From Gordionus sp. m RMFG-2023 (lineage: Eukaryota; Nematomorpha; Gordioida; Chordodea; Parachordodidae): DNA of 64,000 bases. Positions within the stretch are counted from its first letter, which is position 1, and each line of letters opens with the position of its first letter. This document shows positions 23,084 to 35,379 of this stretch, in pieces. A model generated the notes under the pieces. It made no database searches, had not been told where the DNA came from, and was given only the letters and a program-made list of their open reading frames with translations. The stretch covers positions 27,762,508 through 27,826,507 of the forward strand of contig NC_088776.1 in NCBI RefSeq assembly GCF_954871325.1, given 5' to 3'. The position numbers and the translations under genes are program-made.

Positions 23084-23823
23084 AACCAAATTTAATAAAT
23101 TTATCTGTGATTCAAAGTGAAGATTCTTTAGCTTTATCTCTTATTCAAACAGCCAAAAATGTTGCACATTATAAATTTATTAAAAATGAATGGATTGAAA
23201 CAAATATTAAAGGTGTTTTATTTATTTATAAACGAACTGAAGTTCCTTATACCAGTCTTTTTATTTTAAATCGTCTACAAGTTAAGAATTTAATACAACC
23301 TCTTACAAAAGATTTGGAATTTGAATTGAAAGAACCATATATATTTTATAAAATTAACAAGAATGAGCAAGAAATATATGGAATATGGTTCTCTAATACA
23401 AAGGAATGCCAATGCATTTATTTACTTTTAAAAATGCTCACAGATCACTCTCGCCTAAAAAATAATAATTCATTAGAAAAATTTGAAGATATTCCTATAT
23501 GTATTGAAAGTTTATTAAATAGCTCAAATGTGATCGAAAAAGAAAATTCAAAAATAGTTAATATAACTAATAAGTTCTTCAAAGAAAACACAATTAATGA
23601 TAATGAAAAGGAGGAGCTAACAAGTTTAAATCGTAGTTTATTTAAACCAGTACCACTTATGCCTATTCTTAATGTTCTGAATCAGGATATTGAAAAAAAA
23701 TCAAACAAAATTTTGCAAAAGGATCAACTTAAGAATACAATAATTTACCTTTTGCAAAATGATAAAAAATTTTTGGACCAAATTTATGATACATATGTTG
23801 AAGTTATGGATAATAATGCTTAA
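23077..23823 (+). CDS. DCP1: mRNA-decapping enzyme 1 (DCP1), complete single exon
   Basis: DCP1 is the cofactor that activates DCP2 to remove the 5' cap of mRNAs in cytoplasmic P bodies. The 248-residue frame starts at ATG 23077. An in-frame stop at 23059 excludes a longer start. Residues 8-125 are an EVH1 domain: NLSVIQSEDSL aligns without gaps to the first helix of animal DCP1. Then come VAHYKF, NEWIETNIKGVLFIYKR, LFILNRLQVKNLIQPLTKDL, FELKEPYIFYKI and IYGIWF, all diagnostic positions of the family. The C-terminal helix QLKNTIIYLLQNDKKFLDQI, then YDTYVEVM (about 215-245), matches the DCP1 trimerisation domain. The linker is only about 90 residues, so the protein is much shorter than vertebrate DCP1A/B but close to fungal size. 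LFKPVPLMPIL may be a short linear motif. No intron is needed. An AATAAA-rich stretch about 290 bases downstream could end the transcript. Confidence 0.93.
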   Translation: MVEPNLINLSVIQSEDSLALSLIQTAKNVAHYKFIKNEWIETNIKGVLFIYKRTEVPYTSLFILNRLQVKNLIQPLTKDLEFELKEPYIFYKINKNEQEIYGIWFSNTKECQCIYLLLKMLTDHSRLKNNNSLEKFEDIPICIESLLNSSNVIEKENSKIVNITNKFFKENTINDNEKEELTSLNRSLFKPVPLMPILNVLNQDIEKKSNKILQKDQLKNTIIYLLQNDKKFLDQIYDTYVEVMDNNA

Positions 23824-25101
23824 TGAAGTCATTGATAATTTTAATTTCAAGATGCATTTAACTCAAATTAGTAAGGATCTCATGAAATTATTATCATGCT
23901 TTTATAGAGTTTTTAATTTTATTGTACTATTATAATTATAGTCATGTTTAGTGTTATCATTGTTATTTTTTAAACAAAAAAATCGTATAGTGAAACTTTT
24001 AATATATTTCTAATAAAAGGTATAGCTTACATAGTAAATGACTATATATTTTTATTATTAACTATATTAAATTTGAAAAAGCTTATATTAACTTTGTGTA
24101 ATGATTAACCATGATTTAAATAAATAAAATAATTATAAAAAAAACTTGAGAATAATTATTCTTACATAATTAGGCTTAAATGTAAAATTATATTATTCAT
24201 ATTATTAGCCATACTGAGTGGGAAAAGTCATCACATTGATCCTCCTTGAAAATATTTTCAAAATTTTATAATGTGTTCAGACCAGACCAATTTTTTTATG
24301 ACAAATCATATAAATATTGCCTAAGGCCTTTTATCATCATCATTAATTATTGTATATATTGTTAAAGTAATACACTGTATCCAATACATTTTTGCTTATC
24401 AAATTGTAAGGGTTAACAATTAATTTTAATCAAATACTAATATTTTAAAAAATTTTTGCTTAAATTCTTTAGATAATTTAATAAATAAAATATAAGAATC
24501 AAAAATAATAAATAAAAATATATTTAAAAAACATCAATTAAAAAACAAAAATTATTTAACTTAAATCAGTTTATCTTAATGGACCATGTATGTAAATACA
24601 GTTGAATCAGCAAATTTTGATTTCTTGTCATTAGTAAAACAATTCCTTTGGGTCATCTGTGTTTACATAGACCTTTTGCCCTATTGTTTTGAAAATGTTA
24701 GCTCTTGAGATACAAATGAACCACAAGTATCTGAAACCACCAATAGTAAGATGTCCATTATTAGTTTTTTTAATTTCTGCTCTTGTGATAGAGTTGGTGG
24801 AAAAGGATGTGGCAAAACAATTAGAGAAGTATAGATTTCAATTGCAAAGATATATTTCTTATATCTCAATATAATATTACCATGCAAATAAAAGGTTAAT
24901 GCTATAGAAGCTCCAGACATCTAATTGTTGAAAAAACATATATTGATAAGCCATGAATGAAATTAGGTTTTAATATAATCTGATGCTATATGCATACTGG
25001 TTTTTAAAAACAAATCTAACTACTTGATATCAGTTGGAAAGAAAGTCATTCTAAATATTCTATTGTGAAAATCCTGATACAAATAAAACTTTTATTTTTT
25101 T
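23824..25101. other. Intergenic DNA downstream of DCP1
   Basis: AATAAA-like hexamers cluster at 24117-24135. A 79-codon frame lies on the minus strand at 24681-24920, with a plus-strand frame overlapping it. Neither has a recognisable domain. The stretch 24640-24920 is slightly less AT-rich than its surroundings and could hold an exon, but I cannot assign it. Confidence 0.35.
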
Positions 25102-27021
25102 GGGCATGACTAAAATACGCATCATCAGTCAAACGGGTTTAATTTATATAATATTAATAAAAAATCTTATTTAGCTTTATAAGATGAGTTAAGAAATGTT
25201 TTTTATGATTTAAAAAAAATGATAACTTAGTAAATTTTTTAAAAATTATTTTTTTACATCAAAAAACTACGCGTCCCCGGTCAAGATACATTTTTTTAAA
25301 AAAAATAAAAGCAGATTCATATTTAGCTCATTAAATGAATATAGAAAATGTTTTTTATGATTTAAAAAAAATGATAACTTAGTAAAATTTAAAAAAAAAT
25401 TTTTTTTTAAATTAAAAACTACGCGTCCCCGGTCAAGATACATTTTTTTTAAAAAAATAAAAGCAGATTCATATTTAGCTCATTAAATGGATATAGAAAA
25501 TGTTTTTTTTGACTTAAAAAAAAGTGGTAACTTAGTAAAGTTTTCAAAATACTAATTTTTACATAAAAACATTACACGTCCCCGGTCAAGATACATTTTT
25601 TTAATAAAAATAAAAGCAGATTCATATTTAGCTCATTAAATGGATACAGAAAATGTATTTTTTTATTTAAAAAAAGTGGTAACAGTAAAATTTTGAAAAA
25701 ACACTTTTTTTCTTCATTTTTTGACTAAAATACGCGTCCCTACCCGTCCCCGGTCAAGATAGATTATTTTTATAAAAATGAATATAGAATCGTGTATAGT
25801 TTTTCAAGGAGATTCCGAAAATGGTATTTATATATATATTTTTTTAAAAATTATTTTTCGAAAAATTTTTTTTTTGACTAAACTACGCGTCCCCGGTCAA
25901 GATACATTTTTTTAAAAAAAATAAAAGCAGATTCATATTTAGCTCATTAAATGGATACAGAAAATGTTTTTTTGATTTAAAAAAAAAGTGGTAACTTAGT
26001 AAAATTTTGAAAAAACACTTCTTTTTTTCATTTTTTGACTAAAATACGCGTCCCTATGCGTCCTCGGTCAAGATAGATTATTTTTATAAAAATGAATATG
26101 GAATCGAAATTATTAATACCATTTTCGGAATCTCCTTAAAAAACTATACACGATTCTATATTCATTTTTATAAAAATAATCTATCTTGACTGGGGACGCG
26201 TATTTTAGTCAAAAAATGAAAAAAAAGAAGTGTTTTTTTTAAATTTTACTAAGTTACCACTTTTTTTTAAAATAAAAAAAACATTTTCTGTATCCATTTA
26301 ATGAGCTAAATATGAATCTGCTTCTATTTTTAAAATAAAATGTATCTTGACCGGGCGCAGGGACGCGTATTTTAGTCAAAAAATGAAGAAAAAAAGTGTT
26401 TTTTCAAAATTTTACTAAGTTACCACTTTTTTTAAATAAAAAAAAACATTTTCTGTATCCATTTAATGAGCTAAATATGAATTTGCTTTTATTTTTTTTA
26501 AAAAAAATGTATCTGACCGGAGACGCGTAGTTTTTTTATGTAAAAAATTAGTATTTTAAAAATTTTACTAAGTTACCACTTTTTTTAAAAATCTTTTCTA
26601 TATCCATTTAATGAGCTAAATATGAATCTGCTTTTATTTTTTTAAAAAAAATGTATCTTGACCGGGGACGCGTAGTTTTTAATTTAAAAAAATAATTTTT
26701 TAAAAATTTACTAAGTTATCAATTTTTTTTAAATCATAAAAAACATTTTCTATATTCATTTAATGAGCTAAATATGAATCTGCTTTTATTTTTTAAAAAA
26801 AAATGTATCTTGACCGGGGACGCGTAGTTTTTTGATGTAAAATAATAATTTTTTAAAAAATTTACTAAGTTATCATTTTTTTTTAAATCATAAAAAACAT
26901 TTTTTAACTCATCTTATAAAGCTAAATAAGATTTTTTATTAATATTATATAAATTAAACCCGTTTGACCGGGGACGCATAGAGACGCGTAGTTTTCGGGG
27001 ACGCGTATTTTAGTCATGCCG
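25102..27021. mobile_element. Symmetrical foldback element with six tandem units per arm
   Basis: The element is an almost perfect hairpin centred near 26115. The left end ggcatgactaaaatacgc pairs with gcgtattttagtcatgcc at the right. Each arm holds six tandem units of about 153-160 bp. Each unit is headed by a motif like acgcgtccccggtcaagata, found at about 25269, 25422, 25575, 25734, 25886 and 26046. The complements are at about 26181, 26341, 26510, 26650, 26804 and 26951. A direct repeat attttttt flanks it (25094-25101 and 27022-27029). It extends to 9 or 10 bp depending on how the terminal G residues are assigned. This matches the structure of Drosophila FB-type foldbacks. No coding sequence is present. 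Confidence 0.85.
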
Positions 27022-27055
27022 ATTTTTTTGGCCAATAAAATAATTGTAGTATTAT

Positions 27056-27104
27056 TTTTAATTTTGGCTACTGTTATTTCCTTTAATTTTGGCTACTGTT
27101 ATTT
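27056..27104 (+). repeat. Direct duplication of a 24-bp segment
   Basis: The segment taattttggctactgttatt plus tcct occurs twice in tandem just outside the right end of the foldback. Confidence 0.8.
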
Positions 27105-27257
27105 CCTAACATAAAACTCTTAATTTTAACATTTTTTGATTGAAAAGTTTTTTTTACCAATTGTTGTGTTCTCAAAATCAAACTTTTTTAGAATCACCCC
27201 TTTCCTCTCTCTTTCTAATAAAATATTACACAAATCAAATAAGCAACATGGTTTTAA

Positions 27258-27487
27258 AAATGTTTATGTTGTGATTTGACCAAATTAAAAGAAATATTAA
27301 ATTGTATTTTAATTTGTTTATTATTTAATTATGGTTTTGTATCACAAAAGTATGACAACAAGATACTTTCACCAACCCATTTCTTATCCTATCTTCTAAA
27401 TCCGGAATATGTTTCAAATTTAACAGACAATGAGACTAAACTGGCAATGAAATGTGCCTATTATACATATCTTGGTAAAATTTCAGG
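27258..27487 (+). CDS. Possible exon with a hydrophobic leader, unassigned
   Basis: An open frame encodes a hydrophobic stretch ILNCILICLLFNYGFVSQ resembling a signal peptide. It is followed by ILSPTHFLSYLLNPEYVSNL and TDNETKLAMKCAYYTYLG. There is no in-frame ATG after the stop at 27255. It ends with a good donor-like ggtaaaat at about 27473, so if real it is an internal or alternatively started exon. No downstream exon was found, since the next DNA is transposon. No family is recognised. The balanced composition makes it somewhat better than background. Confidence 0.25.
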
Positions 27488-27615
27488 TTAAAAATTTATG
27501 TCATTTAGAATTAAATTTATGTCATTTGAATGTTTAAATAAATATAAATTTTCTCAACTTGCAATTCCTACATTATCTTTTCAAAATATGAAAAATTAAG
27601 TATATTAGTCGTAAT

Positions 27616-29314
27616 TAGGGCTGGGAACCATTATTAAAAACCAAAGATAAACTATATATTGTATTGCTATTGGGTCTAAAATATTGGCATTGGTTTAAAC
27701 AATATTTTCTATTTCTTGTATTGGTATTGCTATTGGTTTATATTGGTATTGGTTTAAATTCAAATTATTAATTACTAATTAATAGATTAGAAATCGTGAT
27801 TTAAAAAACCCGTAATTTCAGTTTTAAATGAACATGGAAGAAAAAAATCATGAGCATTACCATAAAACGTAGTCGTAGACAGGGGGGGGCAAGGGGAAAT
27901 ACCCCCCACCCCCACACTTCAGTAATTTATCCTTTTTGTGAATATCACTTTAATCTAATAAAAAATATCCCCCTTAGTCCCCCCACCACTCCCTGACCCT
28001 TAAAAATGTATGCATATATCTTAAACAATAATTTGAAAGAAAGAATGTAAAAGTATATATTTTTTTTATAAAACTATTCATCATAATTCATACATTTTTG
28101 AAAAAAATCATTTATATATAGAAAAAGTGAGCCAAATGTTTTTTAAAAAATGGAATATAAGCCAAAGATAAGTCTTAAGACAAAAGTGAAATGTATTTTA
28201 ATTATAAAATAATATAATCAATGATATATATAATAGATTGGCGATTCATTCATTCAAAGCATTATAAAAGTGTCCACACATTGTAATCAGCTGTAGCGCC
28301 ATTTTGTAGTATCCATTATTTGTCAGCAAGAAATATTAATATATAGAAAACAAGTCTACTTACGATAATTTTTTAATTTATTTATCTTAATAAAAGTAAA
28401 ATATAATTATAAAACTATTGATAAAATTAAATCATAAATTAAATAAAAAAATTAAAGTAGAATACAAACAGTGGAATATTATATGTCGTAGATTTACAGT
28501 ATATCTAATTTTATTTATTATCATATGACAATCAAGTAATTTTTACCAAATTAGCGAATTATATATTTTACAGAAAACTATAAAATATTGATAAGGAAAG
28601 GACATCAGGAAATATCTTTTAAAAACATTTTGAATGCAAATTATTGCTATATTTATTATCAAGAGCATTGATTAGTAAAATTTGTTAAAATATTAACTGT
28701 TGTAATATATTCTCTAACTGTCAAATATGTCTGTAAAAGTGGAATTTTACATAATATTTTGTAATTAATTCTATATATTATCAACTATATGTCTTTTTTT
28801 TTATAAATAAATTTCTTATATTTGTTTGGAATAAATTATTACCATGCTTTTATATTAATGTATATACAAGTAATTTATTATATTTTATATAAACTAATAA
28901 AAATATATTTCATATTTGTTATTTTTTTTTATTAAAAAAAACTTCCTATCTTGTAAAAATATTTGATGACTATATATAGACAAAGGTAAACCGGCTGAAG
29001 GCCAGGCAAAAGCGGGCCGAAGGCCCGCCCCAAATGGGGTCTGGGGACGAAGCCCCAGTAATTTTTTAATTCCCCCCCCCCTTAGGAAAATCCTGGCTAC
29101 GCCTATGCCATTAAAACAGGGAGAAAGTAAAAAAATATACCACGATATAACTCCACAATAAAACCAAATAATTATATGTATTTCTCTATTTATAAATTGG
29201 TATTGGTTAATATTGTATTTAAACAATATATCAAACCAATATATTTAGGTACAATAATATTAAATTATATATTGGATTGGTATTGTAAACCAATATATAT
29301 TGGTCCCACCCCTA
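27616..29314. mobile_element. Non-autonomous hAT with tattggtattggttt-rich ends
   Basis: The ends read tagggctgggaacca and, in reverse complement, actaggggtgggaccaa. The flanking 8 bp are gtcgtaat (27608-27615) and gtcctaat (29315-29322), a target duplication with one mismatch. The terminal 150 bp on each side repeat a tattggtattggttta-like phrase. A second element (27871-29105) is inserted within. No transposase remains. Confidence 0.75.
27871..29105. mobile_element. G/C-run hAT-like element, copy 1 (nested)
   Basis: The left end has gtagacagggggggg, caagggg, then a C-run. The right end reads ttaggaaaatcctggctacg followed by cctatg. The interior from 27950 on is closely related to 32530-33310 (cccccttagtc, ccctgacc, tatgcatatatctta and onwards), which defines the family. 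The right subterminal part has hairpin gggccgaaggccc (about 29010) and ccggctgaaggcc (about 28991). The same pair occurs at the left end of the hAT at 17004. It has no transposase. Confidence 0.65.
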
Positions 29315-29322
29315 GTCCTAAT

Positions 29323-31389
29323 TATCATTACTTGTAAATTATAATTGAAGGATTTTTTAATATGCAAATTTGTTAAAATTATAGCTGAAATGATACAGTG
29401 GAGCTAGAATGTGTTGGGTCTATGACTCAGCTCAAAACTGTTTGAAATCATCAATGCTGGACCTTCATCAGACACTATTGTATCAGGTAAACCGAATCGG
29501 GTCTATAATTGCCTATTAACAATTTTTGTGGTATATCCATATACCTCTGCATATTTTACCCATTTTGACTATGAATCCACCACTGAAAAGTATTATTTTT
29601 TAAACAAATCTTTCGATATGTTTAAAATGAGAAATCAAAAATGCAATCTTAATATTAAATTTTCACGTTTATATTAAAGTTTTTAATTTTGTAATTGCCA
29701 TTTTTTTGTATAATATATTAAACTAATAAAGTTAACATCCCTTAGATTTTAAATTGGCAACCTCTGTTATAATATTACATGTTAAGAATTCAATTTAAAA
29801 CATTTAAATAAACTTAGAAAATATTTCTCAACATGCAATTCTTACATTAGCTTTTCATAATATGAAATATTAATTTCATTAAGAATCAAATTTAAGTCAT
29901 TTGAATTGTTTAAATAAACAGTAAACTTATCTCCACCTGCAATTCCTACATTATCTTTTCATAATATGAAGTATATTATTAATAAGTGATTTATGTTTTT
30001 ATGCTAAATAATTCGTTTAAATAAACTTGACAAATATTTCTCAAATTACAATTCCTATATTATCTTTCATAATAGAAAAATTCTTATATAGAAAATTTTA
30101 TTCATGTTAATAAATAAATTGCCTAAAGTTGGCTTTATATAAGATCATTTGCATTTCTATGCTGAACTCAGGGTTGTCAGATTTTTTTCACTCAAGAACC
30201 TGAGTTATTCTTTTTATAATAAGAGAACGCAGAGGTAACATTGCAGGTCCAACCTGGATTTATAAGAAAATTTATTTTTTGGTCCCGTCCAGGTTTTATA
30301 ATTTTAGGCTCAGCCCTGATTTAAAAAAAAAATTTCGGCTCAATTTTTTCTAAGGCCTGATTTAAAAAAATATATACCTATTGGACATTTTACAGATCGT
30401 TTTTCACGGAATATAAAATCCATATAATAACTTTTCAAATTATAATTTCCCTATTTGATGTAAAAGGAGTGAATTACAATCACCACATTTTCTATTTGAC
30501 TAATCGATGGTAATTCCTATATTTACTGTTCCTCTTGAAATTTAATAGTCATATAATACAAGTATCAGTCATTTTGTGTTTTCTTCCTGGCATATGTAAT
30601 AGCCTGAATTTGGGACGGAGAAAAAGAGAGATAAAATGATACTTTTGTTATGTAGGATAAAAAAAAAGGATAAAAAGAATTGTTATAATAATATAAAAAG
30701 AGAAGTTAAGAAAAATGACAAGGAAGATAAATAAATTATTTTTAAAAAGATAAAAAAGAATGATCGGGAATGATAAGAAATTTTTTTTAAAAAATAAAGA
30801 TTAAAATGACTTATAAAGAGATCGTAAAAAGTTAGATATAAAATAAAAAGGAAAAATAAAAAATTTGTTAAGTAAATTTATAATTATTTATTAATGTTGT
30901 GATATTCAAATTAATATTCTTTATATAGATATTTTATTATGCAAATTATATAGATACGAGATATTAATTTGTAGAATTATTACGATATTAAATATGATGT
31001 TTGTTTAGAATTCATATTATAGACTAAGTAAATGAGAATATTTACAAAGAAAAAAGGATCAAAGATGTTAATATAAAAAAATTATTAATTTTTCTTGTAC
31101 GTTTCTTTGCAATCATTATTCACTTTTTTATTCTGGGATTGTTTTTATAACTTTAATTTTTTTATACGTTTACTTTTATGGTTTTAGATTATGATTTACT
31201 AGATGAATAAATATTATTGAACTTGTTTTGATAATAATATTCATTTTAGAATCCAAATCAATATTTTTACATCTTTGGACCTTTCATTCTTCAATCCTTT
31301 CATCTTCTCCAATGGATTTCGCAAACAATCATTTCTTACAATTAAAATATTTAAAAAATAACGATTTTCCTTTTTTAATTTATTCTTTT
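29323..31389. other. Intergenic DNA with a gypsy integrase remnant
   Basis: Apart from the integrase remnant at 29385-29590 this is AT-rich. The blocks around 29780-29850, 29900-29970 and 30000-30080 are related to each other (aacatgcaattcttacatta, caattcctacattatctttt), and also to 27530-27600, suggesting a degraded local repeat. A region 30170-30370 repeats ggtcc and ggctca phrases and may be a small element end. No gene is supported. Confidence 0.4.
29385..29590 (-). mobile_element. Ty3/gypsy fossil, integrase fragment
   Basis: On the minus strand the translation resembles the integrase core of gypsy-type elements: VVDS near 29575, SKWVKYAEVYGYTT near 29555, then RFGLPDTIVSDEGPALMI near 29480. 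It is broken and short, with no LTR nearby. Confidence 0.55.
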
Positions 31390-31645
31390 TCTAAGCCTTC
31401 AGAACCTTTTCCTTTTTGATCGGATCTTTTCCATTTTTGTTTGACACTTTTCCTTTTTTGATCAGACCTAATCCTAAGCCTTTGGTATTTTTCCTTTTTT
31501 GATTAGATCTTTCCATTTTTGATTGGACCTTACCTTTTTTGATCAGTTTTCCTAAGGATTAGTACTTTTCCTTTTTTCGATTGACGCTTTTCCTTTATCG
31601 GATGTATTTCTTTTATGATTGACACTTTTGCTTTTTAATATGGGA
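31390..31645 (+). repeat. Degenerate minisatellite, cttttccttttttgat unit
   Basis: About ten imperfect copies of a 20-28-bp unit like gatyggacyttttccttttt occur in tandem. Two copies carry an additional cctaagcctttgg or cctaaggatta phrase. The unit is pyrimidine-rich on this strand, giving strong strand asymmetry. Confidence 0.75.
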
Positions 31646-32446
31646 AACCCTGTAATTATATACAATTGACAAAAGTTATTAATTATTGATTTAATTATTC
31701 ATGCAGGCTTTAAACTTATTCATAATACTAACATCAACACCAACAAAATTTGTTTATATAACATAGACATTTGAAATTAAAATCAGCCCTTGCCCTGCTC
31801 ATAAAGTTATTAAATATATGTGCGATTCACGGGTATAGGCTTTCTCTCGAATAAAATGATATTAAATAACAAGAATATGAAAGAATTAGTAAAGGTTAAT
31901 TTTTTTTTAAATAAACGATTATAATTCAAAATTTTTAGAATATATTTTTGTTATATCTTAATATCTTATATATTTTAAAAGGTTATAATTTGAATACTAT
32001 ATTTGTAATTATTATAACTTTCCTACATTTAATATTATATTATCGAGGTTAATCAAATTACATACTATTAGAAGTTAAATTTGATAATATTACAAATAAA
32101 ATTCATTATTGTTTTTAAACATAATCGATACAATAATTTTTATAAAAAATGTGAAAAAACAAAATTATTTAAAAAAGAATCTAACAAAGATAAAGGCTTG
32201 CTATAAGTGAACCTTAAGATCTCCGATTAAATTTTTCTAAGCCTATGCTAGAGTTACAATAATAAGCTATTGTAAATAGGTTCCAATCATGACAACGAAA
32301 TCGAAGATATCTTCTTTAACACAAGCCAACATACATATACCTTTTTACTCCTCTCATATTGACATCTTATCAAATATTCATTATTCTTACCAACGCCTAA
32401 AAACAATTTTAACAATCAATTTGCAAGATCAAAAAATGCTATTAGC

Positions 32447-33512
32447 CATAGGTGTAGCCGGGGGGGGGGCAAGGGAAAATCCCCCCCCCCCTCCATTCAG
32501 AAATTTATCACCATTTGTAAATATCATTTTTAGGTAATAAAAAATATCCCCCTTAGTCTATCCCCCACTCCCTGACCCTCAAATATGTATGCATATATCT
32601 TAAATAATAATTTAAAAGAAAGAATGTAAAAGTTGATATTTTTTTATAAAACTATTCATCATAATTTATAGATTTTTCGGAAAATAAATTTATAAATATG
32701 TAAAATGAACCAAAAATGTTTTTTAATAAATAGAATATAAGCCAAAGATAAGTCTTAAGACAGAAGTGAAATGTGTTATAATTATTAATAGATCCATAAA
32801 ATTACTAAATAATATAATATATCAAATATAATTTTTTATAAAGTGAGTAATTTTAATTTATTTATCTAAATAAAAGTAAAATATAATTATAAAACTATTG
32901 ATAAAATTAAATCATAAATTAAAAAAAATATTAAAGCACAATACAAACAGTGGAATATTATATGTCGTAGATATAATATCTAATTATCAAATGACAATCA
33001 AGTAATTTTTACCAATATAGCGAATTATATATTTTATAGAAAACTATAAAATATTGAGGACATCAGAAAATATCTTTTAAAGACATTGTGGGATGAATAA
33101 TATGAAGATTAAATTTAAATATCATTTTTACTTAAAATAAATAGATGGCGTTAAATAATTGAATGCAAATTGTTGCTATATTTAATATCAAGAGAATTGA
33201 TTAGTAAAATTTGTTAAATTATTAACTGTAATATATCTAACTGTCAAATATGTCTGTAAAAGTGGAATTTTACCTAGTATTTTATAACTAATTCTATGTC
33301 TACTTATTTAAACAAACGAAGATGCGAGCATAAGCATATCCAGGATTATTCTCGGGGGAGAGAAGCACTTTTAGAGAGGATTTTTCTCCGAAATTTATTG
33401 GAGGTCTTACGTCCATTTATTGTAGGCCTATTTAGGGAGGGGGCAAGGGAAATTTTTTAACTGCAAATTTTCAAAGGGAAATCCACCCCCCCCCCCTTCC
33501 CCCAGCTATGCC
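32447..33512. mobile_element. G/C-run hAT-like element, copy 2
   Basis: The left end is cataggtgtagccgggggg followed by caaggg and a C-run. The right end is a C-run, then ccccagctatgcctgtg. Reversed, this gives cacaggcatagctgggg, a matching inverted terminus. The interior is homologous to 27950-28760. Differences include a block at 33080-33150 absent in copy 1. A G-rich or C-rich stretch at 33340-33500 may mark a further related insertion near its right end. It has no transposase. Confidence 0.65.
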
Positions 33513-35379
33513 TGTGATACTTATTAATTCATCTAATGCGTCTTCATAGGATTTAAAACTGAGAATAAATCTTTTGAAAATTTAACAACTCATGTTCAGA
33601 TATTGGAGTAGAGGGAACTCAACAAATTATAAAATCCATTATATTTCAAAATTTTTACATTATTGTCTAATTAATTCATAAAATCTTATAATTATTTATA
33701 TAATACATTTAGACACTATTTAAGAATAACGATTAAAAACAGCATCAATATAATTTGAGTTATCTAGTGATGAATATTAAAGAAAGGAGGATATTAAGAG
33801 ATGAAAATGAAGGTTGCATGATAGTGGCAGGTAGTTATAATCACAGGTAACCATAGAGATATGGAGAAAGAGTTTAAATCGATGAAATCATTGTAAACAA
33901 TAATAAACATTAAACTGAAATACAAATTTAATACCACAATCTCTTTATCTAGAAACAATTTGAAATACCGAAAGAAATAAGATGGGTAAACAAAATTCTC
34001 AAATTAAAGGACCATTATATCAGGGAGTTATAAGGATGTGTATAATGTAAAAAAAATGAATACATGGAAGATGCAAAAAATATAGTAAGAATCTTTATGA
34101 AACATGTTATAAATTATCTCATATGAGGTTATGTATAATTTACAATTTATGATTATATTATTCGAAATTTATTAAATATAAAATAAACCTTTGTAAAATG
34201 TTTAAGTTCCCAGGATTCAGATATAAGAACAACAATTTTCTATAGAAATAAGCATTAAAAAAAAATTCTGAAAAATTAAAATTTTAATTTAGCAAAATCT
34301 TCTATGATTTTTAAAAAACTGAGAAAATCCTATAAAAATTCCTGGCTTTCAGTATTTTTAGTCATGAATAAGTAAAAATTCAGTTTATTTGCTAAAATTT
34401 ACTTTAAATGTGCAAAACGCATTTTTTTTCATTTTTATGTTAGAAGGGGGTTGTTATTGGGGTAAAAAACTGGACCCAAAATGCTCGTGTACTCATGACC
34501 ATGAGTGAAAGTAATCAGGAAGATTGCGAAATCATCACATTTAAAACAACATGCATACTTAATATACAATAAGTATAGGAAAAAGGGGTTATAAAAGTTT
34601 CACTATAATGTGCGATAAAAATTTTGCGGAAATAAATTCGATATATTGTCCTAGCTAAAAATTGGTTTCGCATCTTCGCTCTAAAGTTTCATTTGCGATA
34701 AAATTTCGCTAAATTGACCTGATAGTCAATATTCACAATGGTTAGCCATATTTAGTTCGTTAGTATCATAAATATACAAGCGGACAATATTATTTAGTAA
34801 AAATATTTTAAAAAATCTATGTAATAAAGTCTTATTTCTATTACAAGAAAATATCATATGTAGTGTAAACGGAAATACGATTTATATCATATCCTTTCTT
34901 TTAGTAAAATTATCAACTTATAGTAAATTCATTTTCAGATAGGGCAAAATGTTAAATATGTATTAATGATTAAAATAAATGGCGCACGCACAATCATATA
35001 TGGGATAAGTTTTAACATGCTGATTAAACTAAAGAGTACTAACCTTTAGTATAATATGATATGTAAAAATTTATCTTGTACATTCATGGCTTCAAATATC
35101 TAAATATTAAGCAAAAAATGCAAACGCTTCAATAAAGAATTTTTTAAGCGAATCCGAATAACTCAAATATTTTTATTTCTATAAGGGTACAAAGGGCAAT
35201 CCAAAATGTTGGACAGTAATAAATATATTTCATTCCCTATTAATAAGATGGTGATAATTCTAATACAATGACTAATATAAATACGGATAAGATCATAAAT
35301 AAGGATTATATATTTTCCAAATATAAAATTTATATATCAAATAATAATGAATATTAATCTTAAAATGAATATTAATACC
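33513..35379. other. Intergenic DNA, nothing assigned
   Basis: No coding signal on either strand. Around 34600-34730 a gcgataaaaatttt / aaaattt-cgc phrase occurs at both ends of about 120 bp and could be a small inverted-repeat element. Nothing else is supported. Confidence 0.4.

Noticed and set aside
22920-23120. An upstream exon (MTLLSVRQYPYL) joined to DCP1 by a 38-nt intron
   Set aside because: The frame from ATG 23077 already aligns without gaps to the first EVH1 helix of DCP1, and the required intron is implausibly short.
25269-26046. CRISPR-like regularly spaced repeats
   Set aside because: The units are 153-160 bp, AT-rich and contiguous, mirrored in the other arm of a foldback, in an animal genome.
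28894-29226. 110-codon minus-strand frame with GVARIFLRGGG
   Set aside because: It is translation of the GC-rich end of a hAT-like element; such peptides appear wherever these ends are translated.
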